Below, piece after piece: positions 7,976 to 17,898 of a stretch of 64,000 nt of DNA. The notes beneath the pieces are model-generated. The model was not told the origin of the DNA. It ran no database searches and worked only from the letters and a program-made list of their open reading frames with translations. Position 1 is the first letter of the stretch, and each line of letters opens with the position of its first letter. The DNA is from an uncultured Muribaculaceae bacterium (GTDB lineage: Bacteria; Bacteroidota; Bacteroidia; Bacteroidales; Muribaculaceae), in contig CAJTQV010000015.1 in assembly GCA_910578385.1 (NCBI GenBank), positions 1 to 64,000 on the forward strand. The letters are read 5' to 3'. The position numbers were made by a program, and so were the translations under genes.

Positions 7976-9801
7976 GACTTGGGTAATTTTTTGAATTCGT
8001 TTTCCAGATTGTTGATGACTGAAGCTGAGCGGTCATAAGCCTTGTGAAGGCTTTCCTCGCCCGAAGCTGACGAATACTTCGCAAATTCTGCATCGTCGAT
8101 TATTCCAATCAACGTATCAATTGCATTCTCGCTGATGCCACGCGATGAGAGAACCTGCCTTATATTGTCACGCATCAACTCTGAAGTAGGCATCTTGAGC
8201 TTATCGCCAAGATAACCCCAGAGAGCGATGAGCAATTCATCATAGAACGCTTCGGAGTCATCCCGTTTCATCGCAGCGGCGGCCTTGCGCAGACGGCGGC
8301 GGGCGAGCTTATCGGCACGGCGACTGTTGAAGTCGGCCATATCCGCATGAAGACTCACATACCGGCGGTACATGACCACGCCCGCGAACAACAACAGCAA
8401 CGGTACGATGAACCAAAGCCAGAACGTCCAGCTGTACACCCAGGGAGTATTGTCCTTTTTCAATGATGACGGCTCAATATTCTGCAACTTCGAGTCAAAC
8501 TTGAGATGCTGACGCTCCGAGGAGTCCTTTGATGCCGAACCTTTGCCGACATGCACCTCATATCCCTTGGCGACAGAAGTCTCATAACGACCTGACTCCG
8601 GATTGAAATATACGAGCTTGACATCCGGGATACGGAAGTCTCCCTCCTCAAGCGGCATGAAAGAATAATCGAAAGTCACCGAACCCGAGACATTGGCACC
8701 GCCGACCGAAACGTTCTGAGTGGTAGTCGGGGTGTAGATTTCAAGCTCAGGAGGATAGAGGGCCGACAGATCCGGCAGCTGTACATACTTGATGTTTCCG
8801 GTACCTTCGAGTTTATAAACTATCGAAGCCGCCTGGTTGGTCTTGAATTGCGACGACTTCAACTGTGATGTAAGACGGAACTTGCCCACCGCACCGGAGA
8901 AATCAGCCGGTTTTGGAGCCGGAAGCTCACGCACGTTCACCACCAGGTCATTGGGCGACACATTCAGCTGCAGAGGCGTGCTGAACGACATATTGCCGAA
9001 GAAGGAATCATGATAATACTCCCTGCGGTCAACGGCAATCGTGTAATTGTTACCGGTGACCTTCAGATTTCCTGTCATCTGCGGGAATATGATGTAGCGT
9101 GCTATGATTGCAGTTGCATAAGTCTTGCCCTGATAATTCTCAAACGAGAGGGAGGAGGATATGTCCTTGGACTCCTCGATAACGAATCCGTCAAACTTCG
9201 GAGCTTCTGTCGCTCCTACGAATTTAATCGCATCGTAGGTAGTGTATAGTTTCACGGTGTAGACAAGCGCCTGCTGCTCATAAGCATTTGTGCTCGACAC
9301 ACTCGCACGAAGGAACAGGTTTCCGTCACCCTTACCTATATACTTGGGCTTGCTGTCGTCGTCGCCTGAAGCATCAGGTGCTGTCTGAGCTCCCGGGGCA
9401 GTGTTCTGACGGGGCGAAGCCTTACCGATAGAATAATGTACCTGATTGCTCTTAACACCACCGACCGTGACAGGGCCATAAGTGAAAGAGCCCTCTTTCT
9501 CGGCACGCAATGTCGCCGTATATGTAGCGGCATAAGAGCGGCTCGTCACTCCGTTGATGCTTGAAAAGCCCGACTCCTCGCGCGTACGGTCAAAATACAT
9601 CAGCTTCGCGCCCCCGACATTCTGGGGGCGACCCGGTGCATCCGAAACATTCGAAACATCTATCGTAAGATAGAAAATGTCTCCTACATCAATCTGGTTC
9701 TTGCCACGCTGCGGAGATACCGACAACTTTACCGAAGCTGCCTGTGCAACCCCGAAAAAAGCAAGAACTGTCAGAAACAATATGAATAACTTCTTAGACA
9801 T
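7972..9801 (-). CDS. batD: BatD: oxygen-tolerance protein
   Basis: A 609-residue BatD-family protein. A signal peptide (about 1-22) is followed by repeated beta-sandwich domains in the periplasm, a single membrane segment near 455-478 (WLWFIVPLLLLF), and a cytoplasmic helical tail rich in Arg and Lys ending at KKLPKS. That is the full BatD layout. It is coupled to batE by an ATGA overlap and follows the shorter BatD-like gene by about 33 bases. BatD is thought to sit with the VWA proteins BatA and BatB. Confidence 0.88.
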   Translation of the reverse strand: MSKKLFILFLTVLAFFGVAQAASVKLSVSPQRGKNQIDVGDIFYLTIDVSNVSDAPGRPQNVGGAKLMYFDRTREESGFSSINGVTSRSYAATYTATLRAEKEGSFTYGPVTVGGVKSNQVHYSIGKASPRQNTAPGAQTAPDASGDDDSKPKYIGKGDGNLFLRASVSSTNAYEQQALVYTVKLYTTYDAIKFVGATEAPKFDGFVIEESKDISSSLSFENYQGKTYATAIIARYIIFPQMTGNLKVTGNNYTIAVDRREYYHDSFFGNMSFSTPLQLNVSPNDLVVNVRELPAPKPADFSGAVGKFRLTSQLKSSQFKTNQAASIVYKLEGTGNIKYVQLPDLSALYPPELEIYTPTTTQNVSVGGANVSGSVTFDYSFMPLEEGDFRIPDVKLVYFNPESGRYETSVAKGYEVHVGKGSASKDSSERQHLKFDSKLQNIEPSSLKKDNTPWVYSWTFWLWFIVPLLLLFAGVVMYRRYVSLHADMADFNSRRADKLARRRLRKAAAAMKRDDSEAFYDELLIALWGYLGDKLKMPTSELMRDNIRQVLSSRGISENAIDTLIGIIDDAEFAKYSSASGEESLHKAYDRSASVINNLENEFKKLPKS

Positions 9802-9834
9802 GACTCAAATACTTTAAAGCGGCTCATCCGCAAC

Positions 9835-10743
9835 CTATATGGCGATACTGTCGCGTTTGGAAGTCGAGGATTTGACCTTGACAGCAACCGGTTTTGAACG
9901 TGCCGTGCGGTACTCCCCCGCCACCGGATCGAAATAATCGAACGTCACCTCACCTATTTCAACACCGTCCCGCTCCTGAGGAATGAACGTACACTCCAGA
10001 TGAAGCTCGGACACGAGTTCACCGTTATCATACCCGGCATCGCGTGACTCCGAAATTGATTTCAGCTTCATACCGGTCTTGAATGCGTCGCGGTATTCCG
10101 GAAGCGTTGACTCGGCTATCATCCCGGTACCTTTAAGCACAACAATCGCAGTAGCCTCCTCATTAATGAATATATCACCTTTAGGCACAACAGTCTCGAT
10201 AGTGAATTGCCCGACAGAACCGGAGAAATCAATGCCACCGGGTGCGGCCGGTAAATCGCGTACCTTCAGAGAAACTTTATTCACAGGCACAGAGAACCGG
10301 CGAACCTCAGTTGAACGACGTCTCCCCCAGAACGGGTCATTGACCACAACCGGATACGATACCCCGATTGAATACTCACCTCCGGCAAGCTCATATTTAC
10401 CTTTATCGGCAAGTGTCACCACATATGCCTCAAGAGGAAAACAATAAAACTTTCGGCCATCGATGACCTCCTCATACGGACGACCCGGCTGCGAGACCTT
10501 CTGCACCGAAGAAAATTCACCTTTCTTAAGCTCCGGAGCCTTTACGACATCGGCAAAAGCTATGTCGGGGGTGGAGCTGACGAGAGTCATCACAAGCGAG
10601 ACAGGCTCACGCTCATAAATAGACGATGGCACATCCCGAAACTCCACATACATCTCCGGAGACTTGGGCGCATTGTCAGCCGCGACAGAATTTCCCGTCC
10701 CTAAAGCCAGCATCAGCACAACCAATTGAAAGAGCTTTCTCAT
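9835..10743 (-). CDS. short BatD-like periplasmic protein
   Basis: A 302-residue protein with a signal peptide ending near AADNAP and a BatD-type beta-sandwich (for example KVSLKVRDLPAAP and IDFSGSVGQFTIE, close to the matching blocks in the full BatD next door). It ends without the membrane segment and cytoplasmic tail of BatD, so it would be free in the periplasm. The start at 10743 overlaps the batC stop as TGATG. An ATG six bases earlier is possible but less well coupled. It looks like a duplicated and shortened BatD rather than a broken gene, since the frame is intact. Confidence 0.8.
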   Translation of the reverse strand: MRKLFQLVVLMLALGTGNSVAADNAPKSPEMYVEFRDVPSSIYEREPVSLVMTLVSSTPDIAFADVVKAPELKKGEFSSVQKVSQPGRPYEEVIDGRKFYCFPLEAYVVTLADKGKYELAGGEYSIGVSYPVVVNDPFWGRRRSTEVRRFSVPVNKVSLKVRDLPAAPGGIDFSGSVGQFTIETVVPKGDIFINEEATAIVVLKGTGMIAESTLPEYRDAFKTGMKLKSISESRDAGYDNGELVSELHLECTFIPQERDGVEIGEVTFDYFDPVAGEYRTARSKPVAVKVKSSTSKRDSIAI

Positions 10744-11519
10744 CACCATCTGCGGGTATTACGGCCTGCGGCCTCAGATTTCTCACCCTTATTGGCTCTG
10801 TTGACACGCGCACGCGTCTGGCTCTCCTTATTATCGACAGCCTGGAGTATCTGCGAGGCTGCCTGCTGACTCAGGTTCTGCTGTTTATCTTTCTGCTTAT
10901 CCCGGTCTTTATTCTGATCCTGATTCTGGTTTTGATTCTGTTGCTGATCCTGGTTCTTGTCCTGATTATCTTTCTTATCCTTATCCTGATCTTTGTTCTG
11001 ATCCTGATTCTGATTTTTATCCTGATTCTGCTTCTGGAGATTCTTCTGGGCAATGCGCAGGTTCTTACGCGCCTTGTCATCGGAAGGATCTATACGCAGA
11101 GCCTGCTTGTAATAATCTATGGCTTTCTGATAATCCTTTACATGAAACTCTATATTGCCAAGATTGAAATTTGCTTTTGCCGCGAGTCCCGGCTTAGTGC
11201 GGGCCATAGCTGCGACATCAGCAAAATTCTTCCGTGCGGCTTCAGTCAGTGTACGGGCAGCCGGAGTTGAGTCAGCAGGATTGACAACCTGTCGGATCTG
11301 CGAAAGCCCAAGATTATACCTGGCCTCGGCCGAAGTCGCGTTCTCCTTGAGAGCCTCCTCATAGACTGACTGTGCCTCGACAAACTTACGCTCTTTATAA
11401 AGATCATTGCCCCGGTTGATAAGGCGACGTTCCTTGCGTGTAGACTCGGCATGAACCGGAGAAACAACAAAAGAACCTGCCAGCGAAAGCAATAATATTA
11501 CGATAACATGCAATTTCAT
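10743..11519 (-). CDS. batC: BatC: TPR protein with Asn/Gln/Asp/Lys-rich tail
   Basis: A 258-residue protein with a signal peptide (about 1-24), TPR repeats at about 35-155 (NLGNIEFHVKDYQKAIDYYK is typical), and a low-complexity stretch of N, Q, D and K at about 155-215. It ends in a short basic region. This is the BatC layout in Bacteroides. Its start codon overlaps the batB stop by four bases. The low-complexity part is built from short codon repeats and is likely to vary in length between strains. Confidence 0.83.
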   Translation of the reverse strand: MKLHVIVILLLSLAGSFVVSPVHAESTRKERRLINRGNDLYKERKFVEAQSVYEEALKENATSAEARYNLGLSQIRQVVNPADSTPAARTLTEAARKNFADVAAMARTKPGLAAKANFNLGNIEFHVKDYQKAIDYYKQALRIDPSDDKARKNLRIAQKNLQKQNQDKNQNQDQNKDQDKDKKDNQDKNQDQQQNQNQNQDQNKDRDKQKDKQQNLSQQAASQILQAVDNKESQTRARVNRANKGEKSEAAGRNTRRW

Positions 11520-12562
11520 TTTTTCTCCTCCTTCTTAAAGAATGTGATTTTATCAAGCCAACTGATCTTGCGCTCCAACAGGAAGATATTAATCACCAGA
11601 CATGCGAGTGCAAGCCATGCGAACACACCGAACAATTCGTCATGCTGCGAGTAAACGCTCGACTCCATGGCTGCCTTCTTGAGAGTGCCAAGCTGTTTAT
11701 CAAGGTCACTGAGAGCATCGCGCGAAGAGGCATTCACATATATGCCCTTCCCTTCGGCTGCTATCTTCGACGCCAATTCCTCGTTGAGCGCGGTGCGGAC
11801 AGGCTCACCGGTCTGGTCATCAATCATGAGATGGCCATTCTCCGGAATTGTAGCCGGTACAGAAGAACCCACGCCCACCACGTCGATCTGGATACCCTTC
11901 TTGACAGCGGTCTTGGCAGCATTCATCACACTCTCCTGATCCTCAAGCTCCTCGGCATCGGTGATGAGGATTATGGCTTTACCGATGTTCTTATTGTCGC
12001 TGAAAGAATTTGAAGCCATCTCAATTGCCGACGTGATGTTGGTTCCCTGCTGGGCAATCTGCGACGGGTCGATGGAATTAAGGAACATCTTAGCCGACAC
12101 ATAGTCATTTGTAACAGGTATCAGCGTATATGACTGACCGGCATAGACAATCAGACCCACACGGTCATTATCAAGACGGTTTATCAACTTCTCAAGAATC
12201 AGCTTGGCTGTTCTCATACGGTCCGGTCCGTCGGGGGAATCCGATGCCGAAGCAAGCATGGAGTTGGAGGCATCGACAGCTATGACAACCTCTATACCCT
12301 CCTTGACAGTCTTCTCATCCTTAACACCACCCCAGGGACGTGCGAAAGCCAGGATGATGAACGCGAGAGCGAGCATCTCCAGAGTGATTTTCAAGGGAGG
12401 CTTATAGGGCGAGACCTCCGGTGCAAGCGTGGCGAGCACCTTGAGTCTGCCGAATTTCTTCATGTTCTTCCTGCGTGCATAGCGTGCCCAGGCGTACAGG
12501 GTGACAAACACCGGTACGAGCAGCAGCAGTAGAAGCAATCCGGGATATGCGAAACTAAACAT
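11516..12562 (-). CDS. batB: BatB: VWA-domain membrane protein
   Basis: A 348-residue protein with two N-terminal membrane segments, a von Willebrand A domain with an intact metal-ion site (DASNS within VVIAVDASNSM, about residues 94-104), and a C-terminal membrane helix near 318-335. The family acts with BatA and the MoxR ATPase in the Bat complex. Adjacent genes overlap or nearly touch: ATGA with batC, and 32 bases from batA. Confidence 0.9.
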   Translation of the reverse strand: MFSFAYPGLLLLLLLVPVFVTLYAWARYARRKNMKKFGRLKVLATLAPEVSPYKPPLKITLEMLALAFIILAFARPWGGVKDEKTVKEGIEVVIAVDASNSMLASASDSPDGPDRMRTAKLILEKLINRLDNDRVGLIVYAGQSYTLIPVTNDYVSAKMFLNSIDPSQIAQQGTNITSAIEMASNSFSDNKNIGKAIILITDAEELEDQESVMNAAKTAVKKGIQIDVVGVGSSVPATIPENGHLMIDDQTGEPVRTALNEELASKIAAEGKGIYVNASSRDALSDLDKQLGTLKKAAMESSVYSQHDELFGVFAWLALACLVINIFLLERKISWLDKITFFKKEEKK

Positions 12563-12594
12563 AAACTCTAAAATTAATCAAAAGATACGGCTCA

Positions 12595-13572
12595 TCACGG
12601 GATGCGGCGCAGAACCGTATAACGTATCAGAAGGAAAAGGGAGAGCGCACACAACGCACCCAGAATCCAGGGCATGAAATTCTCCTCGGTCTGAGTGAAG
12701 TTGTTGACATTGATCTTAGACTTCTCCAACGCATCGATTTCCTCAAACACATGCCTCAACATACGTGAATCCGTAGCCCTGAAATATTTTCCACCGGTCA
12801 CGTTGGCAAGACTCGTGAGAGCGCCCTCATCTATCTTGGTCTCCATGGTAGTTGTGGAGAAACCATACGGGTCAGTTATGCGGATAGAACCGTTTGTACC
12901 CACACCGATGGCGTAAATGCGGATTCCCTTCTGCTTGGCAATCTGTGCGGCTGTCGAGGGTGCGACATCACCGGCATTGTTGGTACCGTCGGTAAGCAGT
13001 ATGATACTCTTCGACTTTGCCTGCCCGGTTACAAGACGGTTGATCGACGATGCAATACCGTCTCCGATCGCAGTACCGTCGTTAAGTGCACCGGTCTTAA
13101 CATTGCTAATGGCGTTCACAAGAGCCGCCTTGTCGGTCGTGAGCGGCATAAGAGAGAGACTCTCGCCCGAAAAGACTACAAAACCGATATTGTCATTTGG
13201 CCGCTGAGAAACGAATTTCGAAGCGACCTCTTTGGCTGCATCAATACGGTTGGGCTGCAGGTCGGTGGCGAGCATACTGCTCGAAATATCAAGAGCAAGA
13301 ACGATGTCGGTACCTTCTATACTCGACGAGCGCAGAGAGTCGTGCGTCTGCGGCCGTGCAAGAGCCACTATCAGACAACTTATAGCTATAAGCTGCAACG
13401 CGAAGCAGAAGTGCATGAGACCGACCTTGAACGTAGCACGGAACTGTCTGAGTGTCGACACAGTAGACATTCCTACCGAAGGGTTGGAGTCGCGCCATTT
13501 GAGCACATACCATACGATAAGAGGAATGTTGACAATCAACAGGCAGAGAAGCCAGGGGTGACGGAAAATCAT
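12595..13572 (-). CDS. batA: BatA: VWA-domain membrane protein
   Basis: A 325-residue relative of BatB: two N-terminal hydrophobic segments, a VWA domain with the metal site DISSS (LALDISSSMLAT, near residue 90), and a C-terminal membrane helix (FMPWILGALCALSLFLLI). The start codon overlaps the stop of the upstream membrane protein by four bases. The pair BatA/BatB with MoxR and DUF58 is the conserved core of this operon across Bacteroidetes. Confidence 0.9.
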   Translation of the reverse strand: MIFRHPWLLCLLIVNIPLIVWYVLKWRDSNPSVGMSTVSTLRQFRATFKVGLMHFCFALQLIAISCLIVALARPQTHDSLRSSSIEGTDIVLALDISSSMLATDLQPNRIDAAKEVASKFVSQRPNDNIGFVVFSGESLSLMPLTTDKAALVNAISNVKTGALNDGTAIGDGIASSINRLVTGQAKSKSIILLTDGTNNAGDVAPSTAAQIAKQKGIRIYAIGVGTNGSIRITDPYGFSTTTMETKIDEGALTSLANVTGGKYFRATDSRMLRHVFEEIDALEKSKINVNNFTQTEENFMPWILGALCALSLFLLIRYTVLRRIP

Positions 13573-14621
13573 CTCGCACCTCCTTTCTTAGCTACATTCT
13601 TCTTACTGTCCTTCTTTTTTGGAGCAGCCGGTTTTCCGGAACCTCCGGCAGCAGCCTCATCTTCAACGGGAGGCAACGGCTTGGTTTCCTCTACGAAACG
13701 GAGAGCGTTGTCATAAGCGAGCACATTATCGTCGGGCAGAGGACGGACCTTGGCGAATTTCACGAAATCCGCCATGTCGAGAATCTGACGGAAATATGCG
13801 CGCTTGTCGGCCGCCTCCTTGTTTTTAGACAGCGCGGCGAGAATCTGACGCGAGGTCATCTCGACAGCATTGATGCCGAAACGTCCGTAGAGATAACGGC
13901 GCAATATGTCGGTAAGGTCAGTGTAATACTCCTTCTCCATACCCTGCTCCCAAAGTTTCTTATCTTTGAGCTGACGCAGACCCGCAATCGCAGCCTCATA
14001 TGGAGTTGGCTCGGGCTTTTTCGGAAGCAGCGTACCCTCCCGGCGGTAGCGTCGCCAAGCGTAATAGCCCGCAACCGCAGCGAGAACAAGAATGAGTATT
14101 ACCCACCAGAAATCTATGACCCAATCAGGAATCCAATCGAAAATCGAGGGATTCTCAGGTCCGGAAACAGATGCGTAGTCATTTATAGGCGTATCTGCCT
14201 CGGCCAAAACCGGAATCACCTTGATGCCGAGACTTTTGGAACGCACCGTGTCATGTCCGGTAACGAAAGCGAATTCCGGCAGACGGTAATAACCGGAGTC
14301 GAAAGCCTGCACCGGCACATCGTAGGTGATGGTCAGCGTATTGCCAGACTCTACCGTATCGATACGCGACGGGGCACGGAGTTCAACGCTGTCACCACAC
14401 ACAGGAATGACACCGTTGTCGCGAATCTGACGCAACAGCGGAAAATCTCCCTTCACCCCTTTCGGTTGCGTGACCGTAAGATGCACCGAGGTCATGTTAC
14501 CCATGAGCAGATTTACCGAATCAAGCTTGGCCTGAACCGATACCTGCGATGCCCGGGCCATGGCGAAGCATGACAGCACAGCAAACAGAAAAAGGATTTT
14601 TCTCAGTGGTTTAGTAATCAT
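13569..14621 (-). CDS. Bat-operon membrane protein (BatD/DUF4381-like)
   Basis: A 350-residue protein with a signal peptide ending near ARASQ, a periplasmic beta-rich domain, one membrane segment at about 172-192 (FWWVILILVLAAVAGYYAW), a basic cytoplasmic helical domain and a Lys/Ala-rich tail. The position between DUF58 and batA is where Bacteroides carries an uncharacterised Bat-operon protein. The ATG at 14621 starts directly at the signal peptide; a longer open frame upstream lacks any such feature and overlaps the DUF58 gene less plausibly. Confidence 0.78.
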   Translation of the reverse strand: MITKPLRKILFLFAVLSCFAMARASQVSVQAKLDSVNLLMGNMTSVHLTVTQPKGVKGDFPLLRQIRDNGVIPVCGDSVELRAPSRIDTVESGNTLTITYDVPVQAFDSGYYRLPEFAFVTGHDTVRSKSLGIKVIPVLAEADTPINDYASVSGPENPSIFDWIPDWVIDFWWVILILVLAAVAGYYAWRRYRREGTLLPKKPEPTPYEAAIAGLRQLKDKKLWEQGMEKEYYTDLTDILRRYLYGRFGINAVEMTSRQILAALSKNKEAADKRAYFRQILDMADFVKFAKVRPLPDDNVLAYDNALRFVEETKPLPPVEDEAAAGGSGKPAAPKKKDSKKNVAKKGGAR

Positions 14622-14650
14622 ATCACCATTAAATAAAACTATAACGGGAA

Positions 14651-15529
14651 CTATCTCGGCAACGCCCTGCGGCGGAAAAGGCCGAGAAGAGCCGTAACGA
14701 AATCCTCGTCGGTAGTCACCGACGCCATGTCCACTCCACTCCGCGCAGTGACTGAAGAGAGTTTCTGCTGGCGTGCATACCACGCCTTGGCATAGCTTGC
14801 CCGGGCCTTCGACGAGGAGGTGTCAATCCACATGTCGGCACCGGTCTCCATGTCGCGCATTCGTACAAGCCCGACATCAGGAATCTCCGAGTCACGACGG
14901 TCATATACCTGAATTGCAGCGAGGTCATGCTTGCGGTTGGCTATCGACATGCTCTTGAAATAGTCATGATCGTCGATGAAGTCACTGATCAGGAATGCCG
15001 TGGAGCGCTTTTTGATAGCGTTGGTCAGGAACCTTAGAGCCACGTCAATATCCGTGCCTTGACTTTCAGGCACAAAGTTGATTATTTCCCGGATGATGAG
15101 CAATATATGCTTTCTTCCTTTCTTGGGCGGGATAAATTTCTCTATTTTGTCAGAGAAAAATATGACGCCCACCTTGTCATTGTTCTGAATCGAAGAGAAG
15201 GCGAGAGTAGCTGCGATCTCAGCCATCTTCTCCTTCTTGACCTCGCCGACGGCACCGAAGTCGCGGCTTCCGCTCACGTCGATAAGCAGCATGACCGTAA
15301 GCTCACGCTCCTCCTCGTAGACCTTGACATAAGGCTTGTTGTGACGTGAAGTCACATTCCAGTCGATGTCGCGGACATCGTCGCCCGGCTCGTATTCCCT
15401 CACCTCGCTGAATATCACGCCGCGCCCTTTGAATGCGCTGTGATACTCACCGGCAAAGATATTACTGCTCAGACCACGGGTCTTGATTTCGATTTTTCTG
15501 ATTTTCTTCAGCAGGTCGTTGGCGTCCAT
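14651..15529 (-). CDS. DUF58 protein of the Bat operon
   Basis: A 292-residue cytoplasmic DUF58 protein. The family signature is clear: EYEPGDDVRDIDWNVTSR at about residues 45-62, followed by LLIDVSGSRDF, a degenerate VWA metal-site motif. DUF58 proteins travel with MoxR ATPases and VWA proteins and are thought to be MoxR partners. Here it lies 34 bases downstream of moxR. Confidence 0.9.
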   Translation of the reverse strand: MDANDLLKKIRKIEIKTRGLSSNIFAGEYHSAFKGRGVIFSEVREYEPGDDVRDIDWNVTSRHNKPYVKVYEEERELTVMLLIDVSGSRDFGAVGEVKKEKMAEIAATLAFSSIQNNDKVGVIFFSDKIEKFIPPKKGRKHILLIIREIINFVPESQGTDIDVALRFLTNAIKKRSTAFLISDFIDDHDYFKSMSIANRKHDLAAIQVYDRRDSEIPDVGLVRMRDMETGADMWIDTSSSKARASYAKAWYARQQKLSSVTARSGVDMASVTTDEDFVTALLGLFRRRALPR

Positions 15530-15563
15530 ATGCTAAATTTAATTCAGATGCCCGGAAAAGACA

Positions 15564-16559
15564 TCAGGGCACTGCTACCTTGTCGAGGATGTCCGTGATA
15601 ACCTCGTCGGCATTGATATTGTTTGCCTCAGCCTCGTAAGTAAGACCGATACGGTGACGCATCACGTCGTGACACACGGCACGCACATCTTCGGGAATGA
15701 CATAACCGCGACCCTGAAGGAAGGCGTAGGCACGCGATGCGCGGGCAAGGCTGATAGAAGCTCGTGGAGATGCACCGAACGAAATGATGCTCTGAAGGTC
15801 GGGAAGACCGAACTTGGCGGGCTGACGTGTGGCGAAGACGATATCGACGATATAGTTCTCGATTTTCTCATCAAGATAGATCTTGCCGACAATCTTCTGC
15901 ACCTCAAGAATCTCCCCGGGAGAAACAAGTGCGCGTATCGGGTCGAGCTCACCACGGATATTCTGGCGGATAATGCTCTTTTCCTCCTCCTTGTTGGGAT
16001 AACCGATCACTACCTTGAGAAGGAAACGGTCAACCTGCGCCTCGGGCAGAGGATATGTACCCTCCTGCTCGATCGGGTTCTGTGTTGCCATTACGAGGAA
16101 AGGCTGAGGAAGCTGATATGTGGCGTCGCCGATTGTGACCTGACGCTCCTGCATGGCCTCAAGCAATGCACTCTGAACCTTGGCCGGAGCTCGGTTGATC
16201 TCATCGGCAAGAACGAAGTTTGCGAAGATAGGTCCTTTCTTCACCTCGAAAGTCTCTTTCTTCACACTGTATATGAGAGTACCGATGACATCGGCGGGGA
16301 GCAGGTCGGGAGTGAACTGCACGCGGCTGTATTTAGCATCGACAAGGCTGGCGAGAGTCTTGATTGCGAGGGTCTTTGCCAGACCCGGCACACCTTCGAG
16401 AAGTATGTGTCCATTGCAGAGCAACGCTATGAGCAATGAGTCAACGAGATGTTTCTGGCCAACAATCCGGCGGTCCATACCGGTGCGGATCATTGATACG
16501 AAATTGCTTTTCGAAGCGATCAGATCCTGTAATTCTCTGATATTAACTGTTTCGTCCAT
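15564..16559 (-). CDS. MoxR-family AAA+ ATPase
   Basis: A 331-residue MoxR ATPase, first gene of the bat operon. Walker A is GVPGLAKT (about 56-63), Walker B is in FVLADEINRAP, and the sensor region follows at ATQNPIEQEGTYPLPEAQ. MoxR proteins act as chaperone-like factors for VWA proteins, which fits BatA and BatB downstream. The ATG at 16559 (MDETVNIREL) gives the normal N-terminus; six extra codons upstream are possible but unlikely. A -7 element lies about 90 bases upstream. Confidence 0.92.
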   Translation of the reverse strand: MDETVNIRELQDLIASKSNFVSMIRTGMDRRIVGQKHLVDSLLIALLCNGHILLEGVPGLAKTLAIKTLASLVDAKYSRVQFTPDLLPADVIGTLIYSVKKETFEVKKGPIFANFVLADEINRAPAKVQSALLEAMQERQVTIGDATYQLPQPFLVMATQNPIEQEGTYPLPEAQVDRFLLKVVIGYPNKEEEKSIIRQNIRGELDPIRALVSPGEILEVQKIVGKIYLDEKIENYIVDIVFATRQPAKFGLPDLQSIISFGASPRASISLARASRAYAFLQGRGYVIPEDVRAVCHDVMRHRIGLTYEAEANNINADEVITDILDKVAVP

Positions 16560-16647
16560 AAGAATTATGATATGCAAATTGGAGCGGGATGCCGGCTGCA
16601 GGCATGAATGAAGGAACCGTCTGTCGGCATCCCGATTTTTTCATATG

Positions 16648-16655
16648 CAAAATTA
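16648..16655 (-). promoter_or_regulatory. -7 element for the moxR-bat operon
   Basis: TAATTTTG on the minus strand. The base block 20 upstream is TTAA rather than TTTG. It lies in the 186-base gap between thiL and moxR and is the only promoter-like site seen for the nine-gene operon. Confidence 0.45.
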
Positions 16656-16745
16656 GCACTTTTAACTTAATTATGTTAACGTGCTCTGTTAAATAAAGTT
16701 TATATAAAATCAGCTTTAACTCCTATAAAGTTAAAGAATATAAAC

Positions 16746-17855
16746 TCACTTCTCCACGTCGGTTGAATCAGCCTGCGGGACAGCATCATCTGCTGCACTT
16801 GAGGCCGGAGCTGCAGAATTATCGGCAAAGGCATTCCAGCCCTGCGCACGGATAGGCAACTCGCCACCGTCACGTGTCACCATAGCGGCTCCGAGTTCCG
16901 GTTTGGTGACATAACCGATCATAGTCACACCCTTGAGCTTCTCAATCTTCTCGTTGTCGGCGAGCGGAACCGTAAAGAGCAATTCGTAGTCCTCGCCACC
17001 GTTCATAGCGGCAGTTACAAGATTCATATTGAATTCCTCTGCCATGACAGCGGTCTGGTAGTCAATCGGAATGCGGTCTTCGTAGACACGGCAGCCTACG
17101 TCGGAACTTTTGCAGATATGGAGAAGCTCTGAGCTCAGACCGTCACTCACATCCATCATCGATGTCGGCTTGATGCCATTCTCAGCGAGCATCTTCACAA
17201 TATCCTTACGCGCCTCAGGTTTCAGCTGGCGTTCGAGTATGTATTCCTTACCGCTGAAATCGGGCTGGAAGCCCGGCTCCGCTCCTGCGGCCACACGGTT
17301 TTCTCTCTCAAGCAGCTGAAGTCCCATGTATGCCGCGCCGAGGTCACCGCTCACGCATATGAGGTCTGTAGGCTTGGCACCGCTACGGTACACAATATCC
17401 TCTTTCGCAGCCTCGCCGAGACATGTTATGCTGATGACGAGACCGGTAACCGATGCAGAGGTATCTCCACCGACAAGATCCACACCATAGACCTCACATG
17501 CGAGCCGGATGCCCGCATAAAGTTCCTCAATATGCTCGACTGTGAAGCGGCTTGACACACCGAGGCTGACCGTAATCTGCTTCGGCGTACCGTTCATGGC
17601 ATAAATGTCGCTGAAATTGACAACGGCAGCCTTATAGCCGAGATGTTTCAGGGGAACATAACGAAGGTCAAAATGGATACCTTCGAGAAGAAGGTCGGTT
17701 GTGACAAGAGCTTCCTTGTCGCCGAAACCGAGAACGGCGGCATCGTCACCTATGCCCTTGTGCGATGATTCATTTTTCAATGGGAAGTCGCGTGTGAGAC
17801 GGTCGATAAGTCCGAACTCGCCCAATGTCGATATTTCTGTCTGTTTGTTTTCCAT
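16746..17855 (-). CDS. thiL: thiamine-monophosphate kinase
   Basis: A 369-residue ThiL, which phosphorylates thiamine monophosphate to thiamine diphosphate. Visible family blocks are GIGDDAAVL (about 37-45), VTTDLLLEGIHFD, the metal and ATP-binding VNFSDIYAMNG, GGDTSAS, and MDVSDGL in the C-terminal half. The end carries an Ala/Asp-rich extension of about 25 residues (from SAAPASSAADD), which is not part of the fold. The start at 17855 is preferred over one eight codons upstream because it gives the usual N-terminus. A strong hairpin separates it from the purine nucleoside phosphorylase gene. Confidence 0.93.
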   Translation of the reverse strand: MENKQTEISTLGEFGLIDRLTRDFPLKNESSHKGIGDDAAVLGFGDKEALVTTDLLLEGIHFDLRYVPLKHLGYKAAVVNFSDIYAMNGTPKQITVSLGVSSRFTVEHIEELYAGIRLACEVYGVDLVGGDTSASVTGLVISITCLGEAAKEDIVYRSGAKPTDLICVSGDLGAAYMGLQLLERENRVAAGAEPGFQPDFSGKEYILERQLKPEARKDIVKMLAENGIKPTSMMDVSDGLSSELLHICKSSDVGCRVYEDRIPIDYQTAVMAEEFNMNLVTAAMNGGEDYELLFTVPLADNEKIEKLKGVTMIGYVTKPELGAAMVTRDGGELPIRAQGWNAFADNSAAPASSAADDAVPQADSTDVEK

Positions 17856-17898
17856 ATGCGTAAGCCCTGTCCAGAGCAATTAAGTCTATATAAAACCA

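Noticed and set aside
14622..14783. 54-residue N-terminal extension of the Bat membrane protein
   Set aside because: It would put the signal peptide in mid-chain and overlap the DUF58 gene; the ATG at 14621 starts at the signal peptide.
16746..17855. TPP riboswitch near thiL
   Set aside because: No THI-box-like sequence was seen in the bases upstream of thiL; the gap holds only the terminator of the preceding gene.
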